DNA from: DASPXK01 sp035637315
GTDB taxonomy: Bacteria; Chloroflexota; UBA6077; JACCZL01
Length of the DNA: 16,423 nt
Direction: 5' to 3'
Assembly (NCBI GenBank): GCA_035637315.1
Contig: DASPXK010000004.1
Location: 1-16,423, forward strand
In this document: piece by piece, positions 6,036 to 12,898 of the stretch
How positions within the stretch are numbered: the stretch's first letter is position 1
Layout of the letters: the number at the start of each line of letters is the position of its first letter
Translations under genes and position numbers: made by a program
The notes under the pieces: model-generated
The model's input: the letters and a program-made list of their open reading frames with translations, nothing else
Database searches by the model: none
Told to the model about the DNA's origin: nothing

Positions 6036-6344
6036 CTACACCTGCGCGGAGGTAGAGTCAGGCCCCCCGTTCTCGGCTCCTGGTGGAGGGGAAGCGGGTG
6101 AGTGCCCGCCGCCCTGCTCGTCGAGCCAGTGGCGGCCGCGTTCGGTGATGCTGATAACCGGCTCATCCCCGATTACCTGGATGGTCACCAGCCCATCCCA
6201 TTCCAGATCCTTCAAGAGGTCGTCAGCGAGCCGCACGCGCTGCTCCGGGCTGAGCATCGTCTGGAGGTCACTCTCCGTGAGACGACCCCACTGCGCCAGT
6301 TTGCTCAGCACGATCGGCTGAAGCGACGGATCGTACATGAACAC
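6036..6344 (-). CDS. Small winged-helix-like hypothetical protein
   Basis: This 102-residue protein has a pattern compatible with a winged-helix domain: VLSKLAQWGRLTESDLQTML as helices, LLKDLEWDGLVTIQ, then a short wing (VISITERGRHWLDE), and a disordered Pro/Gly tail. Such domains bind DNA or act as protein-protein modules. The GTG at 6344 has AGGA 7 nt before it. An ATG two codons later (6338) is a possible alternative start. The gene begins 4 nt after the response regulator stop, so the two are likely coexpressed. It may be an output partner for the regulator, which has no DNA-binding domain of its own. That link is inference, and the fold call is by eye. Confidence 0.6.
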   Translation of the reverse strand: MFMYDPSLQPIVLSKLAQWGRLTESDLQTMLSPEQRVRLADDLLKDLEWDGLVTIQVIGDEPVISITERGRHWLDEQGGGHSPASPPPGAENGGPDSTSAQV

Positions 6345-6348
6345 GCGG

Positions 6349-6747
6349 CTATCCTACCCCACTGGGCGCCAATACCGTCCTCAAGATGCCTGCCAGATCC
6401 GCAAGGTCGAGCGGCTTGTCCAGGACCGCGGCGATCCGGTTACCGTCCTCCGCAGGAAGAAGCCGGGTGTAGCCGCTCACCACGACGATCGGGATGTGCC
6501 GCGTCCGCTCGTCCGAGAGGAGCCGATGGAGCACCGCGTGGCCATCGGTGTCTGGCAGGTCGAGGTCCAGCGTGATGAGGCTCGGCTGCTCCTCGCGAGC
6601 CAGTTCGAGCGCCGCGTAGCCCTCGCTGGCTGGGACGCAGCGGAAACCCTGGTCCTCAACCACCGAGCGCAGCAGGTCACTGGTGGCCCGGTCATCCTCG
6701 ACCACCAGCACCGTCTTACGACTCGCCAGTCCGCCTAACTCGCCCAT
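6349..6747 (-). CDS. Single-domain response regulator (receiver only)
   Basis: This 132-residue protein is one CheY-like receiver domain. The acidic pocket is EDD (17-19), the likely phosphoacceptor is Asp61 (LITLDLDLPDTDG), the switch Ser is Ser91 (IVVVSGY) and the conserved Lys is Lys111 (LDKPLD). No output domain follows, so it signals through a partner. The frame is open back to 6831, but the ATG at 6747 starts shortly before the receiver strand KTVLVVEDD, and the upstream residues look non-coding. No strong ribosome binding site is visible at that ATG. No histidine kinase is in the window. The two small genes immediately downstream are the best candidate partners. Confidence 0.88.
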   Translation of the reverse strand: MGELGGLASRKTVLVVEDDRATSDLLRSVVEDQGFRCVPASEGYAALELAREEQPSLITLDLDLPDTDGHAVLHRLLSDERTRHIPIVVVSGYTRLLPAEDGNRIAAVLDKPLDLADLAGILRTVLAPSGVG

Positions 6748-6845
6748 CCGTCGAGGCCCCGTGCGAGTGGCTCCCCATGCGCCTGATGCGCAGGGCCCTC
6801 CGGGCAGGATGCGTGCCAGTGCGATAGCCAAAAGTGAGAACTAGA

Positions 6846-6884
6846 AAGCACCCGTTCATCACTTTTCACTTTTCACCTTTCAGC
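6846..6884. repeat. CTTTTCA direct repeats in divergent gap
   Basis: The gap between the response regulator and rsmI holds ATCACTTTTCACTTTTCACC with a following CTTTCAG, a short AT-richer tandem of CACTTTT units. It stands out against the GC-rich background. No gene is seen in the gap. Confidence 0.5.
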
Positions 6885-6896
6885 AAGGCCTGGGTC

Positions 6897-6902
6897 CATA
6901 AT
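6897..6902 (+). promoter_or_regulatory. -10 box CATAAT placing rsmI transcription at its ATG
   Basis: CATAAT ends 7 nt before the rsmI ATG (6910), which puts the predicted transcription start at or within a base of the A of ATG. No ribosome binding site lies between. The -35 region is poorly matched. The arrangement suggests a leaderless mRNA. Confidence 0.45.
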
Positions 6903-6909
6903 CCGACTC

Positions 6910-7641
6910 ATGGGCACGCTGTATGTTGTGGGCACCCCGATCGGTAATCTGGAGGACATCACCCTGCGCGCGATTCGGGTCCTGCGCGAGGTGGACCTGA
7001 TCGCGGCCGAAGACACCCGTGTGACGCGCAAGCTGCTCGCCGCCCACCAAATCCGAACCCCGTTGACCAGCTACCACGAGTTCACCGCTCCACGCAAGCT
7101 TCAACGCCTGGCCCAGCATCTGGCCGCTGCCGACCTGGCGCTGGTCTCGGACGCGGGCATGCCAGGCCTCAGCGACCCTGGCTTCTCCCTGATCAGCGCG
7201 GCTATCGAGATGGGTATGCCCGTCGTCCCGATCCCGGGTCCGTCGGCGATCTTGTCGGCCCTGGTCGTGTCCGGGCTTCCGATGCACGCCTTCTGCTTTC
7301 TGGGTTTCCTGCCGCGCAAGCCTGCCGAACGGCGCCGCCTTCTTGCCGGCTTCGATGACTCGTCGCACACGACGATCGTCTTCGAGTCGCCGCATCGCGT
7401 CACGGCAGCCCTGCGCGATGTTGCGACGACCCTGGGCGCCGACCGCCAGCTCGTGATCGCCCGCGAGCTAACCAAGAAGTTCGAGGAGGTCATCCGCGGC
7501 ACGGCAGGCGAGCTTGCCGAACGCTTTGCCAGCCAATCGCCACGCGGCGAGTTCACGCTGGTGATTGGAGCCGGGGGAAGGGGCAAAGGGGAAGGGGGAG
7601 GAATGGGGGGAAAGGGGAAGGGGGAAAGGGGGAGGGGCTGA
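6910..7641 (+). CDS. rsmI: 16S rRNA (cytidine-1402-2'-O)-methyltransferase RsmI
   Basis: RsmI uses S-adenosylmethionine to 2'-O-methylate C1402 in the decoding site of 16S rRNA. The sequence shows MGTLYVVGTPIGNLEDITLRA at the start, AAEDTRVTRKLL (about 33-44), LVSDAGMPGLSDPG (about 79-92), PIPGPSAILSALVVSGLP and FESPHRV, all family hallmarks of this tetrapyrrole-methylase fold. The core ends near residue 222 (GEFTLVIGAGG). E. coli RsmI is about 286 residues, so the C-terminal domain is missing, and the last 20 or so residues are only Gly, Lys, Arg and Glu from a polypurine tract. The gene leads a plus-strand group with tatD and a polyprenyl synthase. Confidence 0.95.
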   Translation: MGTLYVVGTPIGNLEDITLRAIRVLREVDLIAAEDTRVTRKLLAAHQIRTPLTSYHEFTAPRKLQRLAQHLAAADLALVSDAGMPGLSDPGFSLISAAIEMGMPVVPIPGPSAILSALVVSGLPMHAFCFLGFLPRKPAERRRLLAGFDDSSHTTIVFESPHRVTAALRDVATTLGADRQLVIARELTKKFEEVIRGTAGELAERFASQSPRGEFTLVIGAGGRGKGEGGGMGGKGKGERGRG

Positions 7642-7698
7642 TTCACGAGTCCCTCCTTGTGCGCTCCGCCCCGTTCCCCCTCGACCCCTTCCCCTTTG
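7573..7698. repeat. Polypurine/polypyrimidine mirror of G4A2-type repeats
   Basis: Positions 7573-7637 are almost purely purine (AAAGGGGAAGGGG units) and encode the RsmI tail. A pyrimidine tract follows at 7671-7698. CAAAGGGGAAGGGG (7584-7597) and CCCCTTCCCCTTTG (7685-7698) are perfect 14-bp inverted arms. They could form a hairpin or a triplex-type structure just before the tatD -10 box. Confidence 0.6.
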
Positions 7699-7699
7699 T

Positions 7700-7705
7700 T
7701 ATGAT
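7700..7705 (+). promoter_or_regulatory. Probable -10 box of tatD
   Basis: TATGAT lies 15 nt before the tatD ATG and would start a transcript with about a 9-nt leader. No convincing -35 box is seen, because the upstream sequence is the pyrimidine tract. Confidence 0.35.
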
Positions 7706-7720
7706 CCCGCTCACGGCGCC

Positions 7721-8503
7721 ATGCTGGTCGATACCCATACCCACCTGATGGACCCGGCCTTTGCGGAAGATCTCACGGAGGTGCTCAGGCGGGCAGGCGA
7801 GGCCGACGTAGGCGCGATGGTGTGCGTTGGATATGACGAGGACAGCAGTCGCGAAGCTGTTCGTCTCGCCGAGGTCCATCCGCAGATCTTCGCCGCGGTC
7901 GGCATTCATCCGAATTACGCAGCCTATGCTCGTGTTGGGGCCTTTCAACGCGTGAGTCGCCTCGCGCGTCACCAGCGCGTGGTTGCGATCGGCGAGACGG
8001 GGCTTGACAACTACCGAACCTACACCCCTCGACAGACCCAGCGCGCCTGGTTCAGGCGCCATCTGGACCTGGCTGCTCGGCTGGGCTTACCAGTCGTGGT
8101 CCATAATCGGCAGGCGGACGAGGAGATGGCGGAAATCCTGACGCAATGGGCTTGCGCGACGGCCGGGCATGGCGTGCTGCACTGCTTCGCCGGCGGGCCT
8201 GCCATGCTGGCGGCCGGGCTGGCGGCCGGCTTCACCATCTCGTTCGCGGGACCGTTGACCTTCAAGAACGCCGGGCCATTGCCCGATGTGGCTCGCCAGG
8301 TACCCTTGGACAGGGTCGTCGTGGAGACCGATTGCCCCTACCTTGCCCCCCACCCCCATCGTGGGCAACGCAACGAGCCGGCCTACCTGCGCTTTACGGC
8401 CACCCGGCTGGCCGAGCTGCGCCAGGTAAGCCCGGCCCAGCTGGCGGAAGCGACAACCGAGAACGCCCGACGACTTTTTCCGGCCCTAGGGACCGCGAGC
8501 TAG
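7721..8503 (+). CDS. tatD: TatD-family metal-dependent hydrolase (DNase)
   Basis: This 260-residue TIM-barrel metallohydrolase belongs to the family acting as 3'-5' exonuclease in DNA quality control. Metal ligands visible are His6 and His8 (DTHTHL), Glu92 (GETGLDNY), His128 (VVVHNR), His154 (LHCFAGG) and Asp204 (ETDCPYLAP). The motif PHPHRGQRNEP follows. The length matches the family. The frame is open back to 7565, but that part is the polypurine shadow of rsmI. The ATG at 7721 is the family start, directly before the first strand LVDTHTHL. It lies 79 nt after rsmI and 12 nt before the polyprenyl synthase. rsmI and tatD are often neighbours in bacteria. Confidence 0.94.
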   Translation: MLVDTHTHLMDPAFAEDLTEVLRRAGEADVGAMVCVGYDEDSSREAVRLAEVHPQIFAAVGIHPNYAAYARVGAFQRVSRLARHQRVVAIGETGLDNYRTYTPRQTQRAWFRRHLDLAARLGLPVVVHNRQADEEMAEILTQWACATAGHGVLHCFAGGPAMLAAGLAAGFTISFAGPLTFKNAGPLPDVARQVPLDRVVVETDCPYLAPHPHRGQRNEPAYLRFTATRLAELRQVSPAQLAEATTENARRLFPALGTAS

Positions 8504-8515
8504 TCAGGAGGCGGA

Positions 8516-9475
8516 GTGGTCACGACTGGCGGGCTGTTCGAGCTGGTTCAGGACGACCTGGCCCGAGTTGAGCTTGCCCTGTCCGAGACCGCGCAGCCAG
8601 AGCACCCGCTGCTCGGTCCGATGCTGTCAACGATCCTGCCGGGCAGCGGCAAGCGGCTTCGGCCGGCCGTCGCGCTGCTCGTCGGCAACCTCGGGCAGTA
8701 TCAACCCGAGCCGATGCTGCACATGGCGACGGGCGTCGAGCTGCTCCACACCGCCAGCCTGGTCCACGACGACGTGGTCGACGAGTCCGAGCTCAGGCGA
8801 GGCGCGCGGACGCTCTTCACGAGGGTCGGCAACGCGCTCGCGGTACTGGTTGGCGACTATCTGTTCGCCCAGTCGGCCGCGCGCTGCGTGGCGACGGGCA
8901 ACGTTCGGGTCATCGGGCTGTTCGCGCAGACGCTGAGCAGCATGTGCCAGGGCCAGATCGAGGAGGCCTCGCGCGGCAACAATCCCCACCTGTCGGTAAC
9001 CAAGGATGAGTACATCCAGACCATCTGGGGAAAGACCGCCTCGCTGTTCGTGCTGGCGTGCGAGGGGAGCGCCATTCTGGCTGGCCTGCGCGAGCCTCAG
9101 GTCGAAGCGATGCGCCGGTACGGGGATCGGCTTGGCCTAGCCTTTCAGATCGTCGATGACGTGCTCGACTTCGTCGGCGACGAGACGCATCTCGGTAAGG
9201 ACGTTGGTAGCGATCTGCGCCAGGGCACGATCACTTTACCAGTCATCTACCTGCGCGACAGCCTCTCGGATGGCCAGATTCGCGCCGCTTTCGAGGAGTA
9301 CGACGTCGAGCGGCTCGTCGAGTTCGTTCGGGAGAGCACGGCGATCGATCGCGCGTACGCGGAAGCAAGCCGGCTGCTGGAAGAGGCCCGCGCTGCTCTA
9401 CGCGAGGCGCCAGCCGGCGAGGCACGCGATGCGCTGGAAAGCCTGACTGGGTACGTGCTGGAGCGCCGAGCCTAG
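8516..9475 (+). CDS. Polyprenyl diphosphate synthase
   Basis: This 319-residue trans-prenyltransferase condenses isopentenyl diphosphate onto an allylic primer. It shows GSGKRLRP (43-50), the first Asp-rich motif DDVVD (85-89), GKTASLF (about 172-178), the second motif DDVLDF (214-219) and GKDVGSDLRQGTITLP (227-242). The fifth residue before the first motif is Ala (HTASLVHDD), a small residue typical of longer-chain enzymes, so it probably makes a quinone side chain (heptaprenyl or longer) rather than farnesyl diphosphate. Chain length cannot be set by eye. The GTG at 8516 is 4 nt after AGGAGG, which overlaps the end of the tatD region and implies coexpression. Confidence 0.93.
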   Translation: MVTTGGLFELVQDDLARVELALSETAQPEHPLLGPMLSTILPGSGKRLRPAVALLVGNLGQYQPEPMLHMATGVELLHTASLVHDDVVDESELRRGARTLFTRVGNALAVLVGDYLFAQSAARCVATGNVRVIGLFAQTLSSMCQGQIEEASRGNNPHLSVTKDEYIQTIWGKTASLFVLACEGSAILAGLREPQVEAMRRYGDRLGLAFQIVDDVLDFVGDETHLGKDVGSDLRQGTITLPVIYLRDSLSDGQIRAAFEEYDVERLVEFVRESTAIDRAYAEASRLLEEARAALREAPAGEARDALESLTGYVLERRA

Positions 9476-9489
9476 ACGCGCGACCGCCG

Positions 9490-9918
9490 TCAGCGCCCAA
9501 GGCGCCTTCGGCGCCACCAGAGGCGGAGACTCTCCCAGAGCGAGGGATAGGGCGAACCGTAGTCGATCTCTCGGTCGCGCCAGCGCTTGGAGCCGCGCGA
9601 GCCGAGGCCGCGGTGCCCGGCCACGGACAGCGCGATCGCCAGGACGAAGAAGAGCAAACTCAGGATACCGGCCCAGTAGGCGATCAGCGGCGCGACGCGC
9701 AGCATTTGGAGCAAGAAGGTGACCGCCACCAGAAAGATACTGGCGATCATGAACTGCTCGACCGGCTGGCGCCGCAGGAAGGAGCGGAGGGCACCGGATA
9801 CACCCGTGGCGAACGGCGCGCTTCGGCGCGCGAATCGGCGCGAGACCGGCTCTCGCCGCAGGCGAGCCTCCTTGCGCCGCAGCAGCTCGTCGATTTCCTG
9901 TTCCCACCGTTCAGACAT
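9490..9918 (-). CDS. Small two-helix membrane protein, unknown function
   Basis: I do not recognise the family of this 142-residue protein. The N-terminal 50 residues are rich in Arg and Glu (MSERWEQEIDELLRRKEARL) and probably cytoplasmic. Two transmembrane helices follow, about 56-73 and 77-100, joined by a short turn. The C-terminal tail is strongly basic with KRWRDREIDYG (111-121) and RLWWRRRR, again cytoplasmic by the positive-inside rule. The RWR-x-R-x-I-x-Y pattern resembles other small Chloroflexota membrane proteins, which I note only from memory. It is convergent with the polyprenyl synthase (14 nt apart) and has its own good promoter. Confidence 0.7.
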   Translation of the reverse strand: MSERWEQEIDELLRRKEARLRREPVSRRFARRSAPFATGVSGALRSFLRRQPVEQFMIASIFLVAVTFLLQMLRVAPLIAYWAGILSLLFFVLAIALSVAGHRGLGSRGSKRWRDREIDYGSPYPSLWESLRLWWRRRRLGR

Positions 9919-9962
9919 CTGGAGTCGATCCCTTCCCGTTAAAGCCCGGAACCCGCGACCCC

Positions 9963-9991
9963 ATTATATGGTCGAGCGGAGCAGCGGACAA
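9963..9991 (-). promoter_or_regulatory. Sigma70-type promoter of the two-helix membrane protein
   Basis: On the minus strand TTGTCC (9991-9986) and a perfect TATAAT (9968-9963) are 17 nt apart. The leader would be about 38 nt. Confidence 0.6.
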
Positions 9992-10020
9992 GCGCCGCTG
10001 CGGGCGGACTCACGGAGGCG

Positions 10021-10653
10021 CTACCCACGTGCCGGCGTCGGGACCTGGTCGGTCAGCTGGATGTACTCGGCGGGCACCCAACCCTCCACCCCACGCGCTT
10101 CGTACTCGCACAGGCGCCACAGGCGCGCCTGGACCGTCTCCTCGGGGCCAACCAGTCGAAGGATTGTGTTGTCGGGCACCGCGATGATCGGCTGGCCTTG
10201 CGGGCCCGGGTCCTTGCGCAGGTTCACGCCGATCCCGCCGGTGTTGAAGACCCGAACGTATCGTGGCGGGGTCGGTGTGGTCGTGGGGGGTGGGGCCGGC
10301 GTCGGCGTGGGCAGGCGGGCGCTGGGCCCCACGCCGGTAAACGGGTCGACCGGCGAAAGGCCGGTCGCGGAGCGTGTCGGGATGGCGGTGTCGGTCCCGC
10401 GGGCGGCCGATCCAGGTGATGGCGCGCCCGCCGGCTGGGCCGGCTTGGCGCGCGCGTCCGGTCGGCTGGCGTTGAGGATGGCCAGTGCGACTACGGCGAC
10501 GACCACGAGGGTGAAAAGGACTGAGGCGCCAAGCTGCCACCAGCGGATGCTAAACGTGCGGGGGCGTTCGGCAAACGATCGCCCACACCAATCGCAGGAC
10601 TCTGTCGGAGGGGTGTTTCGGCCGCCGCAACCCGGGCAGAGTTGCACATTCAT
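10021..10653 (-). CDS. Zinc-ribbon, membrane-anchored SH3-domain protein
   Basis: This 210-residue protein has three parts. A zinc ribbon at the N-terminus has Cys6-x2-Cys9 and Cys20-x2-Cys23 (LCPGCGG...SCDWCG). One transmembrane helix covers about 42-61. A long Pro/Thr/Ala linker (62-130, with PTPTPAPPPTTTPTPP) leads to an SH3b-like domain (about 131-200) with VNLRKDPG, GPEETVQ and EGWVPAEYIQL. The zinc ribbon would be cytoplasmic and the SH3b domain outside, where such domains often bind cell-wall material or peptides. The exact role is unknown. It is transcribed away from parA. The start ATG at 10653 is the only good candidate. Confidence 0.82.
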   Translation of the reverse strand: MNVQLCPGCGGRNTPPTESCDWCGRSFAERPRTFSIRWWQLGASVLFTLVVVAVVALAILNASRPDARAKPAQPAGAPSPGSAARGTDTAIPTRSATGLSPVDPFTGVGPSARLPTPTPAPPPTTTPTPPRYVRVFNTGGIGVNLRKDPGPQGQPIIAVPDNTILRLVGPEETVQARLWRLCEYEARGVEGWVPAEYIQLTDQVPTPARG

Positions 10654-10679
10654 CGTCGCTACGCATCCAATAACAACGT

Positions 10680-10699
10680 GACCCGCCTGAGGGCGGGTC
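10680..10699. repeat. 8-bp hairpin in the parA/SH3b divergent gap
   Basis: GACCCGCC (10680-10687) pairs with GGCGGGTC (10692-10699) across TGAG. It lies 27 nt upstream of the SH3b gene start and between divergent genes, so it could be an operator or a leader structure. No T-run accompanies it. Confidence 0.5.
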
Positions 10700-10788
10700 G
10701 TGGCAGAGGGGCCGGTGGGGAAGGATAGAGGGGCCTCACATCCTTGTCAAGATTGGGCACGCCGCGGCGCCCGGAGGCCACGGGCGCG

Positions 10789-10817
10789 TTGCTTCCCAGG
10801 GGAGGCTGTGCTACGAT
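10789..10817 (+). promoter_or_regulatory. Possible promoter of parA-ftsZ
   Basis: TTGCTT (10789-10794) and TACGAT (10812-10817) are 17 nt apart, with a leader of about 43 nt. The -35 box is weak (three of six), so this is tentative. Confidence 0.4.
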
Positions 10818-10866
10818 TCGCCCGCGCCGGGTCGGAAGGCATGGGGGCGCCGGAGAGCGAGGGCGC

Positions 10867-11631
10867 ATGGCGATCGTCATTGCGGTGGCCAACCAGAAGG
10901 GCGGTGTAGGCAAGACTACCACCACCGCCAACCTGGGGGCCTCACTCGCCAAGCGAGGTCAGCGCGTTCTCCTGGTGGACATGGACCCGCAGGGAAACCT
11001 GACCAGCGCGGTCGGTGTGAGCAAGTCGGCTGATCGCACCGTCGCCGACGCCCTGCTCGACCGCCAGGTCGAGTTGCCGGTCGTTTGCCTCGAGAACGGG
11101 ACTGGGCGCTTGGACCTTGTTCCCGCCTCACTCTCACTAGCCGGCGCCGAGGCGCAGTTGATGAACAAGCTCGGGCGAGAGCTGCGCTTGCGGGATCACG
11201 TCGCCCAGGTCGAGTCGAATTACGACTTCATCTTGATCGACACGCCGCCCTCGCTCGGCCTCCTGACGATCAATGCGCTGGTCGCGGCTGAGCGAGTGCT
11301 GATCCCGACCGAGGCCCGCTTTTTCTCACTTCAAGGCCTGCAGATGATCGAGGAGAGCATCGAGGAGGTCTTGTACCTGAACCCCAAGCTGCAGGTGCTT
11401 GGGATCCTACTCAGCAAGTTCGATCGCCGTCTGCGCGAGGAGAAGCAGGTCGCCGACTATCTGCGCGAGCGCTGGGGGGCGAATGTTTTCGCAACCGAGA
11501 TCGGTACGAACAGCAAGATCCTCGAGGCTGGCTCGGCCGGTAAGTCCGTCTTCGAGTACGCCGGCGCGGAGCGGGCTGCCGAGGCGTACGCGCAGCTTAC
11601 CGAAGAGGTGCTCCGGCGTGGCCAGGTTTGA
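10867..11631 (+). CDS. parA: ParA/Soj-type partitioning ATPase
   Basis: This 254-residue deviant Walker ATPase binds DNA non-specifically in the ATP dimer and helps position chromosomes or other cargo. It has the deviant Walker A motif NQKGGVGKTTTTANL with Lys11 and Lys16, Walker A' VLLVDMDPQGN (about 35-45) and Walker B FILIDTPPS. The pattern SLQGLQMIEESI and the end KSVFEYAGAERAAEAYAQLTE are typical of Soj. There is no C-terminal amphipathic helix as in MinD. The frame extends upstream to 10744, but I chose the ATG at 10867 because it directly precedes the first strand and has a purine-rich site before it. No parB is present. The end overlaps ftsZ by 14 nt, linking the two. Confidence 0.9.
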   Translation: MAIVIAVANQKGGVGKTTTTANLGASLAKRGQRVLLVDMDPQGNLTSAVGVSKSADRTVADALLDRQVELPVVCLENGTGRLDLVPASLSLAGAEAQLMNKLGRELRLRDHVAQVESNYDFILIDTPPSLGLLTINALVAAERVLIPTEARFFSLQGLQMIEESIEEVLYLNPKLQVLGILLSKFDRRLREEKQVADYLRERWGANVFATEIGTNSKILEAGSAGKSVFEYAGAERAAEAYAQLTEEVLRRGQV

Positions 11632-12844
11632 CCGTCCGCGCGGCGGCTTCGACCCCGCCCGGCTTGAGCAGCCGGAGCGGCCGGCCGCGATCGTTCCCAG
11701 GATCGTCGAAGCGCCACTGGTGTCCGATGCCCGCGGCTTCACCGAGGTCAAGATCCTCGGCGTCGGTGGTGGCGGCAACAACGCCGTCAACCGCATGGTG
11801 GAGGCCGGCGTCAGGGGCGTCGAGTTCATCGCCATCAACACCGACGCCCAGGCCCTGGCGGCCTCGACGGCGCTGCGGAAGGTCGCGATTGGCGGGAGGG
11901 CTGCGCGCGGGCTAGGAGCCGGGGGCGACCCTCGGGAAGGAGTCAAGGCGGCGGAGATCAGCCGAGACCAGATACAGGAGGCGCTCGAGGGCGCCGACAT
12001 GGCCTTCATCACGGCCGGCATGGGCGGTGGGACGGGGACCGGCGCCTCGCCGATCATTGCCGAGTACGCGCGCGAGGCGGGCGCGCTGACCGTGGGCGTT
12101 GTGACGCTGCCGTTCGGCTTTGAGGGCTACCGGCGCATGAAGACGGCCGAGGAGGGGGTCACGCTCCTTCGCGATAAGCTGGACGCCCTCATCGTCATCC
12201 CCAACGATCGACTGCTCAAGCTCGCCGACTCCCAGATGACGGTAGTCGAGGCCTTCCGCCTGGCCGACGACGTTCTCCGCCAGGGGGTGCAGGGCATCTC
12301 GGACCTGGTCACCCAGACCGGGCTGATCAACCTGGACTTCGCCGACGTCAAGTCGGTCATGGCCGGCGCCGGCACCGCTCTGATGGCCATCGGAGAAGCA
12401 CATGGGGACGAGCGTGCCCTGGAGGCTGCCCGAGCAGCCATCACCAGCCCGCTCCTGGAGATGTCGATCGAGGGCGCCAAGGGCCTCTTGATCAACATCA
12501 CTGGCGGCTCGGATATGACCCTCCAGGAGGTGACGGACGCTGCCAACACCGTCGCCGAAGCGGTCGACCCGGGCGCAAACATTATCTTTGGCGCGGTCCT
12601 CCACCCGCACCCGCAGCCCGAAATGAAGGTCACCGTGATCGCGACCGGCCTGCGTGGCGGCGGCCAGGGCCCTCGTCTACCGCGACGCGGCGAGCGCAGC
12701 CCGCGCGATGCCTCCCTGGACGCTGACGACACCCCTACGCTGGGCGCCCAGGGCCCCCTCCGCCGCCGCTCATTCACGTCGTCGCTCGACGTGACCGAGG
12801 AAGACCTGGACCAGCCGGCTTTCCTCAGACGACGACGCTCGTAG
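11618..12844 (+). CDS. ftsZ: Cell division GTPase FtsZ
   Basis: This 408-residue tubulin homologue forms the division ring. It shows ILGVGGGGNNAVNRMV (46-61), the tubulin signature GGGTGTGASP (136-145), the T7-loop NLDFADV and a C-terminal variable linker rich in Arg, Pro and Ser. The last 13 residues DLDQPAFLRRRRS match the conserved C-terminal peptide that binds FtsA or SepF. The start is the GTG at 11618, inside the end of parA. It gives an N-terminal tail of about 40 residues, and no other start gives a better family fit. The frame is open further upstream to 11399, but that is the shadow of parA. The stop codon lies inside a palindromic repeat. No ftsA or other division gene is adjacent. 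Confidence 0.95.
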   Translation: MARFDRPRGGFDPARLEQPERPAAIVPRIVEAPLVSDARGFTEVKILGVGGGGNNAVNRMVEAGVRGVEFIAINTDAQALAASTALRKVAIGGRAARGLGAGGDPREGVKAAEISRDQIQEALEGADMAFITAGMGGGTGTGASPIIAEYAREAGALTVGVVTLPFGFEGYRRMKTAEEGVTLLRDKLDALIVIPNDRLLKLADSQMTVVEAFRLADDVLRQGVQGISDLVTQTGLINLDFADVKSVMAGAGTALMAIGEAHGDERALEAARAAITSPLLEMSIEGAKGLLINITGGSDMTLQEVTDAANTVAEAVDPGANIIFGAVLHPHPQPEMKVTVIATGLRGGGQGPRLPRRGERSPRDASLDADDTPTLGAQGPLRRRSFTSSLDVTEEDLDQPAFLRRRRS

Positions 12845-12898
12845 GGGCGCACGGCGTGCGCCTGGTGGCCGTGCGGGGCGCACGCCGTGCGCCCCTAC
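12841..12898. repeat. Perfect 22-bp inverted repeat between convergent ftsZ and AOR genes
   Basis: Arms 12841-12862 and 12877-12898 are perfect inverted copies of 22 bp (starting GTAGGGGCGC and ending GCGCCCCTAC) with a 14-nt loop. Each arm is itself nearly palindromic around GGCGCACGGCGTGCGCC. The leading TAG is the ftsZ stop, and the right end reaches into the last codon region of the AOR gene. It could act as a bidirectional terminator. Confidence 0.85.

Noticed and set aside
6017..6166. Upstream extension of the 92-residue hypothetical gene
   Set aside because: It overlaps most of the 3' end of the winged-helix-like gene in another frame and is Pro/Gly/Ser rich without homology.
6860..6884. 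CRISPR-like array from the CTTTTCA repeats
   Set aside because: Units are about 8 bp and contiguous, with no spacers and no cas genes.
7565..7720. Extended tatD start in the polypurine region
   Set aside because: The upstream residues come from repeat DNA of the rsmI tail. The TatD family begins at the HxH strand after ATG 7721.
11399..11617. N-terminal extension of the ftsZ frame inside parA
   Set aside because: The residues are an out-of-frame shadow of parA and FtsZ homology begins after the GTG at 11618.
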